The notes under the pieces are model-generated. The model was given only the letters and a program-made list of their open reading frames with translations. It did no database searches and was not told the DNA's origin. Made by a program: the position numbers and the translations under genes. From CAVTHW01 sp963734625 (GTDB taxonomy: Bacteria; Acidobacteriota; Terriglobia; Bryobacterales; Bryobacteraceae): DNA of 64,000 nucleotides. Positions 53,732 through 62,649 of this stretch are shown here, in pieces (positions within the stretch are counted from its first letter, which is position 1; each line of letters begins with the position of its first letter). The stretch covers positions 62,001-126,000 of the forward strand of contig CAVTHW010000020.1 in the NCBI GenBank assembly GCA_963734625.1, written 5' to 3'.

Positions 53732-53838
53732 GCGCCCAAGACAATCGCGAGGGTGAGCCTTTGTGCGATCGAATGGCCGTGCATGCCGTGCATCATCTGT
53801 TGGAGGTCACGCTTCAAGAATCCTTGGCTCGTAATCAT
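53647..53838 (-). CDS. Possible small membrane protein, divergent from the ClC gene
   Basis: The frame opens at 53964; a start at ATG 53838 (MITSQGFLKRDLQQMMHGMH) is most reasonable because earlier starts would overlap the ClC gene on the other strand. One hydrophobic helix, RLTLAIVLGAWVFLAIRVLL, ends in GGGMMTVGEWFGRKWTP. No family is recognised. The stretch 53374-53941 is otherwise empty on the plus strand. Confidence 0.4.
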   Translation of the reverse strand: MITSQGFLKRDLQQMMHGMHGHSIAQRLTLAIVLGAWVFLAIRVLLGGGMMTVGEWFGRKWTP

Positions 53839-53941
53839 TCTCTCAACAGCAGGAAGGAGATTGTGAGCCAAGGGCCGATTGAGAGAGGGCATAATGAAGT
53901 AGTGCGGCAAGACATTCCAACAGCGCTCCACCCACACGAAG

Positions 53942-55693
53942 ATGAGCCGTAGATGGAAAGTCAAACTGGGAGAACAGGTAGAGGCGTTTCGGAAACGCGA
54001 AAATCAACTCTCCCTCGTTCTTAGCTTGGTGATTGGTGCGTTGGTCGGGCTTGTCGTGGTTGCCTTCATCCTCCTCACGGGACGGCTGGCGGTGCGAATG
54101 TATCCCGCGGGTGGGGCCGGCTGGCGCCGTATTCTGGTTCCAACATTGGGCTCTCTTGGAACGGGCTGGCTGCTGTCGCGCTATTTCCCTTACGCGCGCG
54201 GTAGCGGCATTCCCCAGACGAAGTTCGCTCTCTTCATCAACGACGGATACATCTCGTTTCGCACGGCCTTGGGAAAGTTCTTCTGTTGCTCGGCTTCCCT
54301 TGCCAGCGGCATCGCCCTCGGACGCGAAGGCCCTTCGGTCCAGGTGGGCGCCGGACTCAGCTCAGTGATTTCCCGGCGGCTCGGGCTCAGCAAAGAGCAG
54401 GTAAAGTCGCTTGTGCCTGTGGGTTGCTCGGCGGCGCTTGCGGCCGCGTTCAACACTCCCATTGCCGCCGTGCTGTTTTCGCTCGAAGAGATCATGGGGG
54501 ACCTGCACGCTCCCGTACTGGGCTCAGTGGTGCTGAGTTCCGCAACCTCCTGGATGGTCCTGCATCTGGTGCTGGGCGACGAACCGCTGTTCCATGTGGC
54601 GGGTTATCACCTGGAGCATCCGCTGGAATTCGCCGTTTACGCGGCACTGGGTGTCGTGGGCGGACTCGGCTCGGTGGCCTTCGTGAAGCTTTTACTGGGA
54701 ATCCGCACGAGATTCATGAAGCTGCCGAAATGGACCCTCTGGTTTCAACCGGTCGCTGGGGGCCTGGGAGTGGGGCTGATGGGGTTCTTCATTCCCGAGG
54801 TCCTGGGGGTGGGTTACGACGTCGTGGATAAGGCCCTGAACGGCGATCTGGTGCTGAAGTTGCTCGTGCTGCTAGCTGTGCTCAAGATTGTGGCAACGGC
54901 ACTCTGCTACGGCTCAGGTAATGCGGGTGGCATCTTCGGGCCAAGCTTGTTCGTCGGGGCCATGATCGGTGGCTCGGTAGGCAGCGTGGCACATGCCTTG
55001 CTGCCGGGCTACACGGCTGAACCCGGCGCTTACGCCCTGGTCGGAATGGGGACAGCGTTCGCCGGCATTGTGCGCACGCCGCTCACCTCGGTGATCATGA
55101 TCTTCGAAGTGACCAGAGACTACACCATCATCGTCCCCTTGATGATCTCCAACCTGATCGCTTTCTACATCTCCCACAAGCTCCAAAAGGAGCCCATCTA
55201 CGAAGCGCTCGCCCGCCAGGATGGGGTGCATCTGCCGACTGTTGAGTCCCGAGCACAGGCCGGACGCATGCAGGTGCTCCAGGCGATGCGGCCTGCTCCC
55301 GAGGTGTTCTCGCCGGACACGGAGGTTGCGGCAGCGGTGGTGCGTGCGCGGAGGGGGCCGCTGGACGCCTGGCCGGTGGCCGATGCCGCTGGACTCTGGG
55401 GGATGATCCGCAACGCGGATCTCGAGACTGCTGTGGCGAATGGGGCGGAGAGGAAGCGCCTGGCCGATCTTCTGAAGGCCGCCCCCCTGGACCATCATCC
55501 GGATGCTGGGGAACTGGTCTACGCGTATCCCGATGACAGCTTGAGCGTTGTGTTGGAACGTATGGGCAAGAGCGGGTGCAACGCCCTGCCCGTCGTGAGC
55601 CGCGCCAATGTGCGCCAACTTGTCGGAGTGGTGACACTGGACGACATTTTGAAGACCTATGGCATCGCCAAACCGTCCGGCTTGGAGGAGTGA
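53942..55693 (+). CDS. ClC-family chloride channel/transporter with C-terminal CBS domains
   Basis: 583 residues. The ion-pathway motifs are in order: GSGIPQTK (near residue 87, family GSGIPE), ALGREGPSVQVGAGL (near 127, with the gating Glu of GREGP) and GSGNAGGIFGPSLFVGAMIG (near 325). The usual set of transmembrane helices is present, then two CBS-type domains from about residue 450 (VLQAMRPAPEVFSPDTEVAA, VVSRANVRQLVGVVTLDDIL). The gating Glu can open Cl-/H+ exchange. It begins the plus-strand part of the stress island and is followed after 4 nt by a TPR gene. Confidence 0.9.
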   Translation: MSRRWKVKLGEQVEAFRKRENQLSLVLSLVIGALVGLVVVAFILLTGRLAVRMYPAGGAGWRRILVPTLGSLGTGWLLSRYFPYARGSGIPQTKFALFINDGYISFRTALGKFFCCSASLASGIALGREGPSVQVGAGLSSVISRRLGLSKEQVKSLVPVGCSAALAAAFNTPIAAVLFSLEEIMGDLHAPVLGSVVLSSATSWMVLHLVLGDEPLFHVAGYHLEHPLEFAVYAALGVVGGLGSVAFVKLLLGIRTRFMKLPKWTLWFQPVAGGLGVGLMGFFIPEVLGVGYDVVDKALNGDLVLKLLVLLAVLKIVATALCYGSGNAGGIFGPSLFVGAMIGGSVGSVAHALLPGYTAEPGAYALVGMGTAFAGIVRTPLTSVIMIFEVTRDYTIIVPLMISNLIAFYISHKLQKEPIYEALARQDGVHLPTVESRAQAGRMQVLQAMRPAPEVFSPDTEVAAAVVRARRGPLDAWPVADAAGLWGMIRNADLETAVANGAERKRLADLLKAAPLDHHPDAGELVYAYPDDSLSVVLERMGKSGCNALPVVSRANVRQLVGVVTLDDILKTYGIAKPSGLEE

Positions 55694-55697
55694 GCGA

Positions 55698-56816
55698 GTG
55701 GCCACGGACCAGAGCCAATCATCCGGGCCATCCTTGACGGGGACTTTTGTCCTGGTCTTTCTCGCGATAGCCGCCCTGGCTGCAGTCGACACTTTCCTGG
55801 CGAAGGTAGAAAGGGCCGAGGGCCAGGCCGAGGCCCGACGGCTCCTTATAGAAGGACAACGGCTGGTGCAGCAGGGGCGTGATGCCGAAGCCGTCGACAA
55901 GTTTCGAAGCGCCCTTTCGGTCTCGCGCGGAAACCAGGAGGCTCAACTGGGACTTGCGCGAGCCTTACTGGCAGTTGGGAGACTCACGGACGCGGAGACC
56001 CTGCTCCAAGAAATGCTGCAGCGTAGCGCCACGGATGGCGCTACGAACCTGACGATGGCGCGAGTCATGGTGAAGGAAGGGAGAAGCGTCGAGGCCACGT
56101 CGTACTATCATCAGGCGATCTACGGCCGGTGGATGCAGGATGCTCAGGCAAACCGAGTCAAAGTCCGCTTCGAACTGATCGACGTGTTGGTCCGGCAGAA
56201 CGCCGACCGGGAGGTGTTGGCCGAACTACTGCCGCTTCAGGACGAGGCGCCCAAAGATTTCCAGACGCGCAAGCGCATTGCCCGTCTGTACCTGTCCGCA
56301 GGTTCACCGTCGCGGGCTCTCGAACTTTTCAAAGGTATCCTGCGCCAGCAGCCCCAGGATTTCGATGCCTACGCCGGCCTGGGCCAGGCCGAGTTCGCAC
56401 GAGGGAATTACCGCACCGCGCGGACAGATTTCAGAGCCGCCTTGCGCCTGAACCCGAAGGACGAGGAGATCCAGAAGCGATTAGGCGTCTGTGAGACGGT
56501 GCTTGCTCTCGACCCGACGCAACGGGGGTTAAGTGGTGCGGAACAGTATCGCCGCAGTCTCAGGCTCATCGAACTTACCTCAGATGCGATGAATCGATGT
56601 GTGGGAGCACCTCCGCCGGGAACCGCGCATGATCTTGCCGAAGAGGCCGGACAGGCGCTGAAGCGGCGCGTGGGTTCTTCGCGGCAAGAGGAGGTTACCG
56701 AAACAAATCTCGAACTTGCCGAACAGTTGTGGCAGGCGGGCCAGAAGCAATGCAAACAGGCCCCCGCCGAAGCAGACGAGCCACTCGCGCTGGTGATCGT
56801 GAAACTTGCACAGTGA
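55698..56816 (+). CDS. Membrane-anchored TPR protein co-transcribed with the ClC gene
   Basis: The start was chosen at GTG 55698 behind GGAGGAG, 4 nt after the ClC stop; about 372 residues. One helix (TFVLVFLAIAALAAVDTFLA) is followed by five or so TPR units, such as EGQRLVQQGRDAEAVDKFRS, GLARALLAVGRLTDAETLLQ and AYAGLGQAEFARGNYRTART. The C-terminal 100 residues are helical without a known domain. Probably a periplasmic or cytoplasmic scaffold working with the transporter (inference). It converges with otsB across a 51-bp gap. Confidence 0.8.
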   Translation: MATDQSQSSGPSLTGTFVLVFLAIAALAAVDTFLAKVERAEGQAEARRLLIEGQRLVQQGRDAEAVDKFRSALSVSRGNQEAQLGLARALLAVGRLTDAETLLQEMLQRSATDGATNLTMARVMVKEGRSVEATSYYHQAIYGRWMQDAQANRVKVRFELIDVLVRQNADREVLAELLPLQDEAPKDFQTRKRIARLYLSAGSPSRALELFKGILRQQPQDFDAYAGLGQAEFARGNYRTARTDFRAALRLNPKDEEIQKRLGVCETVLALDPTQRGLSGAEQYRRSLRLIELTSDAMNRCVGAPPPGTAHDLAEEAGQALKRRVGSSRQEEVTETNLELAEQLWQAGQKQCKQAPAEADEPLALVIVKLAQ

Positions 56817-56867
56817 CGGGCCCGCCGAATGAACTGATCCCAGGTAGAGTGCCTCAGGCACCTTCGG

Positions 56868-57617
56868 TTATGAATTGGAAGGCAACCGGAGAAGGAGGCG
56901 CAATAGCTCGTCAATCTCCTCCTGGTTGCGCAAAAAATAACCTGCCCGGGAGTGATTCTTTCGCCCAACCCGGATCGCGAAGAGGGACAACCCGTCATCT
57001 GTGAGGCTGAACACATCTTCGTCAGTCTCGTCGTCTCCCACATAGACGGCCCGGTCACACTTTAAGCGAACCAATTCCGCCCTCAGTGCGATACCCTTGT
57101 GCGGGGCTCTCTGCGAGACGATGCTCACGGCTTCCTTCCCTCCAATGAGACGAACTTCGGGAAGTGAGCGAGCCGCCTTCACAATAGCCGAGCGGGCCTC
57201 AGCTTTCCGCCGGCACTGGCGATAATGAATCGTCAATGACAGGGTCTTGTTCTCGATCCACAGACCGGGAAGGTCCGGCAGTTCCCTCGCGAGCGCTCGC
57301 CGCCATTGCGGCACTTCTTTGCGAATCCGGGACGCTCCTTCCCAAGGTTCTGCTCCGTGGTTTCCAATGAGATGATGAATGCCGGTTCCGGCAAGCTTGT
57401 TCTTGAGATCTACTCGTGATCGTCCTGATAGCGCTACACAGGTGCGGACACTCGCCAGCTTGCTTAGAAGAACGCGCGTCGTTCTCCGCATGCGGGCACA
57501 ATCCGGGTCGTTCACGATCGGAGCCAACGTCCCGTCGAAGTCAAAAACAAGAACGACCCTCAAGACGGCAAACTGCCGCAGAATCTCACGGGAACGAGGT
57601 GACAGGACATACCGCAT
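56868..57617 (-). CDS. otsB: Trehalose-6-phosphate phosphatase
   Basis: The start was chosen at ATG 57617 (MRYVLSPRSREILRQFAVLR), 1 nt after the otsA stop; the frame upstream is an otsA shadow. 249 residues. HAD motif I is VLVFDFDGTLAPIVND, motif II region TCVALSGRSRVDLKNKLAG, and motif IV AVYVGDDETDEDVFSLTDDG. The cap region shows HHLIGNHGAEPWEG, a trehalose-phosphate phosphatase mark. It removes phosphate from trehalose-6-phosphate made by the adjacent synthase. Confidence 0.93.
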   Translation of the reverse strand: MRYVLSPRSREILRQFAVLRVVLVFDFDGTLAPIVNDPDCARMRRTTRVLLSKLASVRTCVALSGRSRVDLKNKLAGTGIHHLIGNHGAEPWEGASRIRKEVPQWRRALARELPDLPGLWIENKTLSLTIHYRQCRRKAEARSAIVKAARSLPEVRLIGGKEAVSIVSQRAPHKGIALRAELVRLKCDRAVYVGDDETDEDVFSLTDDGLSLFAIRVGRKNHSRAGYFLRNQEEIDELLRLLLRLPSNS

Positions 57618-57618
57618 C

Positions 57619-59877
57619 TTATGTCGCCGCGTGCAGATTGGAGCGCTCCGTGAGCCGCCCAGAAAGACGTTCCCGGCTCCGGAGCCGCGCGGCATCGACG
57701 AGCATCTCTCCGGCCCATCGGTAGACGTTGAAGTGGGCAATCAGCGAGCGCATGGACCGCATACGAACCTGCTGCTCGGCCGGAGGCATGGCGAGTGCCG
57801 TGGCCAAGGCCGCGCTGGCTTCCTCCAGGTCATACGGGTTGACGATCAACGCTTCAGTCAGCTCGCGCGCGGCTCCGGTGAATTGGCTCAGCAGCAGAAC
57901 ACCCTGCTGATCGTCCCGGGCGGCGACGAATTCCTTGGCCACAAGGTTCATCCCGTCATGGAGGCTGCTCACATAACAGAGATGTGCCGCTCGGTAGTAC
58001 TGAAAGACGTCCGGCGGTTCGTGATGGGACCGCCGCAGAATGATCGGGCGGTAATCGGTGTGCCCGAAGCGCTCGTTGATTCGGCCAGCCAATTGTTCGA
58101 CTGCTTCGTTCAGCTGGCGATAACGCTCGACTTTCGTCCGGCTGGGAGCCGCAACCTGGAGGAAGCTAAACCGTCCGCGGAACTCGGGGAAACGTTCCAG
58201 AAGGCGCTCCACGGCCAGCAACCGCTCTTCCACGCCCTTGGTGTAGTCCAGACGGTCTACCCCAACGCCGAGCAAGGCGTCCGGCTTTAAGCCAAGGTCA
58301 CACCACACCTGTTCTCTGCACTCGGTCGGACTGGGCGCTGTGCTGAGCCAACGGACCGGCCACTCTAGCGAGATCGGGTATGGCCGCACCAGAGTGCGGT
58401 GGCCGCGCATCACTACTCCGTGTTGCTCACGGTCGATGCGGGCTTCGAGGTAACAGTCCACGGAATCCAGGAAGTTGTTGCAGTGAAACTGTGTGTGGAA
58501 ACCCAGGATGCTGCTTCCGAGCAATCCTTCGAGGATTTCCTGCCGCCAAGGACAGATACCGATACGCTCCGAGTTCGGCCAGGGGATGTGCCAGAACATG
58601 ATCACCGTGGCGGCCGGCAGCCGCTTGCGAATCAGCAATGGCACCAGGGCGAAGTGGTAGTCTTGCACCAGCACGATGGGGTCGTCGGAATCCACCTCGG
58701 AGCAGACGGCTTCGGCAAACCGCTCGTTGACTCGGCGATAGTGGGCCCAATCTTCGCTTCGGAACGCCGGGCGCGTGTGCGCAAGGTGGCAGAGGGGCCA
58801 CAAGCCCTCATTCGCAAAACCGTAGTAGTAGCCGGTTTCTTCCTCGGGAGTGAGCCAGACGCGGCGAATGTGATACGACTCCTCGCCCGGGGGGACTCGC
58901 ACATGATCGTTCCGGTCCACAGTGTCACGATCGGCCGAGCCGCTCCCGTGCGCGATCCAGACGCCCGAGCAGGCGCGCATCACGGGTTCGAGCGCGGTCA
59001 CCAGACCGCTGGCCGGATGCAGCACGCGAACGTCACCTCCGGCCATCCGTTCATGAACGTACGGCTCCCGGTTGGCGACGATGACCACGCGTTCGCCGTG
59101 GAGGTGGCGGCCCAGAGTCCGCTTCAGTCTGTCGGCCGTCCACACTCCAGGGGCATCCTCGCTTTCATCCATCACCTTCTCGATCAGATCGCGCACGTCG
59201 CGGAGGATGGGCTGGAACTCAGGGCGCGGTGGCGGGCCGCCGTGCAGAATGCCGCGCAGTTCAGCGCTCCAGCTTCGCCGGCTGAAACGCGCCACGAAGA
59301 CGGTAAGGGCGGAAGCGAGCATTCCCAGGATCGCGAATGCCGCCAGCAGGAAGAGCCGCGTGCGGGCCTCCCGGCGCTCCGCATAACTCATGTCCTGGAG
59401 CAGCAGCAGGAACCCGGTTTGCCCGCCGTTGCCGTTCCAGAGCGGCAGCGCGCTGACGTGAATGCTGCCCCCGGGCAAACGGCTCACGGTGTTCCATTCC
59501 CTAAGGGAATCCTGGGACGAGCTCTCGGATGAACTGGCGCGGGCGCCGATTTCCCGGCAGCCAAACTCATTGGGGAATCCGGGCGTGCTAGCGAGCATTG
59601 AGAAGTCCGTCCCACAAGCGGCAACCGCCAGTATCCGTTCGTCACGCGCGATCTCGATCAACTGGGCCTGCAATTCCCGCTGCCGATCCTTGGGCCAGTC
59701 AGCCGCGAGAGAAGCCCGCGAGCCCGTCACCACGAGCCGGGCCCGCAGGCTCAAGTCGCGCTCGAACCACCGGCGGGCCGTTTCCTGCACAAACCCGGCT
59801 ACCCCCAAAGCCAGCACGGCCAGACCGACGATCATGGCCAACACGAATTGAACCAGACGAGGCACCGCGATCTTCAT
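57619..59877 (-). CDS. otsA: Trehalose-6-phosphate synthase fused to an N-terminal membrane-sensor-like region
   Basis: 752 residues; the enzyme alone is about 470. The C-terminal part (from about residue 265, GERVVIVANREPYVHERM) is a GT20 synthase with FWHIPWPNSERIGICPWRQE, GVDRLDYTKGVEERLLAVER (the Arg and Lys that bind phosphate) and SLHDGMNLVAKEFVA. The first 240 residues add a signal-anchor helix (FVLAMIVGLAVLALGVAGFV), a roughly 130-residue extracytoplasmic region, a second helix (LFLLAAFAILGMLASALTVF) and a HAMP-like linker. That is the layout of a chemosensor or sensor kinase, here attached to a sugar enzyme. It may tune trehalose output to an outside signal (inference). It is followed directly by otsB. 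Confidence 0.88.
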   Translation of the reverse strand: MKIAVPRLVQFVLAMIVGLAVLALGVAGFVQETARRWFERDLSLRARLVVTGSRASLAADWPKDRQRELQAQLIEIARDERILAVAACGTDFSMLASTPGFPNEFGCREIGARASSSESSSQDSLREWNTVSRLPGGSIHVSALPLWNGNGGQTGFLLLLQDMSYAERREARTRLFLLAAFAILGMLASALTVFVARFSRRSWSAELRGILHGGPPPRPEFQPILRDVRDLIEKVMDESEDAPGVWTADRLKRTLGRHLHGERVVIVANREPYVHERMAGGDVRVLHPASGLVTALEPVMRACSGVWIAHGSGSADRDTVDRNDHVRVPPGEESYHIRRVWLTPEEETGYYYGFANEGLWPLCHLAHTRPAFRSEDWAHYRRVNERFAEAVCSEVDSDDPIVLVQDYHFALVPLLIRKRLPAATVIMFWHIPWPNSERIGICPWRQEILEGLLGSSILGFHTQFHCNNFLDSVDCYLEARIDREQHGVVMRGHRTLVRPYPISLEWPVRWLSTAPSPTECREQVWCDLGLKPDALLGVGVDRLDYTKGVEERLLAVERLLERFPEFRGRFSFLQVAAPSRTKVERYRQLNEAVEQLAGRINERFGHTDYRPIILRRSHHEPPDVFQYYRAAHLCYVSSLHDGMNLVAKEFVAARDDQQGVLLLSQFTGAARELTEALIVNPYDLEEASAALATALAMPPAEQQVRMRSMRSLIAHFNVYRWAGEMLVDAARLRSRERLSGRLTERSNLHAAT

Positions 59878-59900
59878 GGGAACACGAATCTCCAGCTATC

Positions 59901-61145
59901 TCAGCATAGATGCACGACATCCTCGGCCGGGTGTTCCAAAGCAAGCATCACAAGCATGTAGTCCTTCACGTGCCGGGTGAGAAGAAAGTTCTGCTTGACG
60001 TGCTGGTGTCCGCTTTCTCCCATTCGCTCCCGCAGCGTCGCGTCGACGAGGAGTTGCGCCGCGCGTTGCGCTGCACCTTCCGGTGAGTGCACGAGGAAAC
60101 CTGTTACCCCGTTTATGATTTGCAGCTTGATTCCGCCGACAGCTCCTCCGATGACAGGCTTGCGCTTCCAAAGAGCCTCGCTGACAGTCAACCCGAAGCC
60201 TTCTTTGATCGATTTCTGGAAAACGATCGTCGATCCGCGCACCAGGGCGTTAATCTCCAAATCGCTGTACGCCGGCAGAAGAAGCACATGAATGTCGGCA
60301 TCGGAGCCGGCGGCTTCCTGCACTTCGCGAAGCACTTCGCTGCCTTCGGGATCGTCCGGCGCACCGCCCCCGGCAAGAACAAGCTGACAGTCGTGGCGCT
60401 TCTTGACCAGCTTGTAGGCCGCGATCACGCCCAAGGGATCTTTCAGGCGGTCGAAACGAGAGATCTGGGTCAGAATGGGCCGCTCTGGATCCAGCCCGTA
60501 TTTCTCCAACACTCGGGTGACGTAGCCCTTCTCCAGTTCGCGGTTCTTGTCGCTGAGTGGATCAATCGATGGCGCGACCATGAACTGGGGAATAGACATT
60601 CGTTGCGCGAAATCCGGCATGGAGAAAATGGAAGCATCGTACTGTTCCACGTATGGGGTGAGGAATTTCCATGCGCGGGCATCCGGCGTCGAAACGTCAA
60701 TGTGGCAACGCCAAACCCACGCGCGACCTATATCTCTCTTGCGCGCGACCAGGCCGGCTGGCTGCGGGTCATGAACCCAGATCACATCGCCCGTGAAGTC
60801 CAATTGGCTGAGGTTCGCCTCGGTCGTCTCCCGGTAGCACTCCAACATCGCCTCGGTGATCGTCTCCGGCTTGCCATGGAGAGCATTGTGGAAAGCCTTG
60901 GTCACATCGAAGAACGCCTCACCTCCCTTCATGACGTCCCACGTGGCGTTAACCCCCAGTTCACGCAGCAGGGGCACCATCCGCGTGAGAATCTCCGCGA
61001 CGCCTCCTCCCACGGCCGTGGAATTGATGTTCTGCAAGCGGCGGCCCTGGACACGACCAGCCACGACGCGCAGTTCGTCGAGAACTTCGGCGCCGACGAT
61101 GCTCTCGTAGTCAGCGAGATGGATTCCTGCTCTAGTTGACTCCAT
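59901..61145 (-). CDS. treT: Trehalose synthase, TreT-type glycosyltransferase
   Basis: The start was chosen at ATG 61145 (MESTRAGIHLADYESIVGAE); the longer open frame upstream runs through the DUF5752 gene. 414 residues. GT4 fold: NINSTAVGGGVAEILTRMVP at the N-terminus, VIWVHDPQPAGLV, then the C-terminal domain TQISRFDRLKDPLGVIAAYK and QKSIKEGFGLTVSEALWKRK (the EGFG/E motif). TreT joins a nucleotide-glucose with free glucose to make trehalose in one reversible step. Having it next to otsAB gives two separate routes. It overlaps the DUF5752 gene by 14 nt. Confidence 0.85.
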   Translation of the reverse strand: MESTRAGIHLADYESIVGAEVLDELRVVAGRVQGRRLQNINSTAVGGGVAEILTRMVPLLRELGVNATWDVMKGGEAFFDVTKAFHNALHGKPETITEAMLECYRETTEANLSQLDFTGDVIWVHDPQPAGLVARKRDIGRAWVWRCHIDVSTPDARAWKFLTPYVEQYDASIFSMPDFAQRMSIPQFMVAPSIDPLSDKNRELEKGYVTRVLEKYGLDPERPILTQISRFDRLKDPLGVIAAYKLVKKRHDCQLVLAGGGAPDDPEGSEVLREVQEAAGSDADIHVLLLPAYSDLEINALVRGSTIVFQKSIKEGFGLTVSEALWKRKPVIGGAVGGIKLQIINGVTGFLVHSPEGAAQRAAQLLVDATLRERMGESGHQHVKQNFLLTRHVKDYMLVMLALEHPAEDVVHLC

Positions 61146-61785
61146 GGCTGTGCCCCAATTCCACGATCTGATCCTTGAGTTCATCCAGTGTGACCACATA
61201 GGGATCGAGGCGGTCAACGGAATCCGCCAGTTCCCCTTCGCCGCGCCAACGGAGCCATTGGGAAAAGTCATTGGTTCGACGCTCCAACCGTAGACGGGCT
61301 TCCAGGAAGTGGAAATAGAGGGAGACATTGGTGATTCCCCGCAGCTTCGCGAAGAAGTCGGGAACGTCGCTGGCCACGATGCCCGTCGGCATAATGAAGC
61401 TCATCGACTTGCAGAAATGGAACTCATCTCCGGGCGGGCACTCCCGGAGGCCCCCGCCGACCTTTTCCAGGTGGGCTTCGATGACTGCAATGATCGCCTC
61501 GCGAAGCTGCCGGATAGAGGTGAAGTCCAGAAGGTCGATGGCCGACAATTGCTCCGCCAGCACATCCTCCTGTATGGCTTCGGAAACCCAGTCAGCGAAA
61601 TCGTTGTACACCACCGGTTTCTCAAAGTGATGCGAGAGGAACTGGTGGTGGGTGTGGTAGAAGATGCACGAACCGGAAATCTCGCGCAATACCGAAAGCA
61701 GCTCGGATAGCGTGCGTGCGGTTTGCCCAGTCAACTGGACGAGACGCCGCTCTGTGCAAAAGCGAAAGGGATCTGTGCGATTCAT
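61132..61785 (-). CDS. DUF5752-family protein
   Basis: 217 residues. The pattern (YHTHHQFLSHHFEKPVVYND, DFADWVSEAIQEDVLAEQLS, KSMSFIMPTGIVASDVPDFF) fits DUF5752, a family usually found next to TreT-like trehalose synthases. Its biochemical role is unknown; a regulatory or partner role for the enzyme is implied by the strict pairing and the 14-nt overlap with treT. It starts the minus-strand trehalose operon (DUF5752-treT-otsA-otsB), with about 220 bp of gene-free sequence upstream. Confidence 0.8.
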   Translation of the reverse strand: MNRTDPFRFCTERRLVQLTGQTARTLSELLSVLREISGSCIFYHTHHQFLSHHFEKPVVYNDFADWVSEAIQEDVLAEQLSAIDLLDFTSIRQLREAIIAVIEAHLEKVGGGLRECPPGDEFHFCKSMSFIMPTGIVASDVPDFFAKLRGITNVSLYFHFLEARLRLERRTNDFSQWLRWRGEGELADSVDRLDPYVVTLDELKDQIVELGHSHGVN

Positions 61786-62004
61786 GCAGTTCTCTCCAAA
61801 AACAGAAGAGCGGGCGCACCTTCAATTCGAGACGCTCGTCGTTGCCTCAAGCCTGAGAGTAGCAGGAGTGAGCCCGACACAGAATACCGCCAAGGGGTTA
61901 GATTCGCTCGGGAAGCGCCCTAGCCGGGTGCCTAACCTGGCGACCGCCTCGCACTGACGGGCAGGCCGAGGGAAGAAGTGGCGGTCTTCGCTAGTGACGC
62001 GAAC

Positions 62005-62334
62005 TCAACCGATCCGAAACTCCTCCGACGCAGAGGGCTTTTCGAGACCGCGATACGCCAGCTTGAGTAGTGGAGGAGCAGAGAGAGTCGTTGCCACTGA
62101 CATCAGAACGACGACTGCGTACACGTGCGCCCCGATCACGCCAAGAGACTGCCCGATTTGGGCCGCGACCATTCCAACCTCGCCTCGTGGGAACCTCTCG
62201 CCGGGCGCCGGCTCGATGATCAAGAGGTCGATAGTACTGTCCTTTGTCATCTAGCCGGTCGCCGCCGAACCGAACAGAATGATCCTGCCCGGGTTCGCCA
62301 CCGACAAGAACCGCCCCACGATTTCGCCTACCAC
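62005..62334 (-). pseudogene. Chimeric pseudogene: nucleotidyltransferase N-terminus joined to a Na+/H+ antiporter C-terminus
   Basis: On the minus strand, GTG 62334 opens VVGEIVGRFLSVANPGRIIL, then FGSAATG, the GS motif of minimal nucleotidyltransferases. A TAG (62251-62253) follows, and in the same frame MTKDSTIDLLIIE, the DxD part of that family. Without a break the frame then reads RGEVGMVAAQIGQSLGVIGA, HVYAVVVLMSVATTLSAPPL to LGLEKPSASEEFRIG, the last helices of a CPA2-type antiporter. So a truncated nucleotidyltransferase with a nonsense codon is fused to an antiporter tail. Neither part could work alone. Degraded mobile or transferred DNA at the island edge. Confidence 0.7.
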
Positions 62335-62397
62335 CGACTCGTCGCGGCTTGGCGGCTTTGCGTGAGTTTTCCCGCCGAGCTGGGCTAGAATAGGGCA

Positions 62398-62649
62398 ATG
62401 CCCGAGCAGGCAAGCGACGACAGGTCCTTGGCGACGTTCGAGGCCGGCATGGCGGAGCTCGAGAAAGTCGTTAAGGAGTTGGAGAGCGGCGACCTGCCGC
62501 TCGAACGCGCCCTGGAGCTTTTCGAAAAGGGGACCGCGCTCAGCGAGACCTGCCGCAAGCAACTCCAGGAGGCGGAGACGCGCGTCGAAATCCTCCTCAA
62601 GAAGAACGATAAAGTGCAGGCCGAGCCTTTCCCGCCCAACCAGGAATGA
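62398..62649 (+). CDS. xseB: Exodeoxyribonuclease VII small subunit
   Basis: 83 residues. The two-helix XseB signature is present: SLATFEAGMAELEKVVKELE, GDLPLERALELFEKGTALSE and RVEILLKKND. It binds the large subunit XseA, not in this window, to form the single-strand nuclease. It overlaps ispA by 4 nt, a conserved pairing in many bacteria. Confidence 0.93.
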   Translation: MPEQASDDRSLATFEAGMAELEKVVKELESGDLPLERALELFEKGTALSETCRKQLQEAETRVEILLKKNDKVQAEPFPPNQE

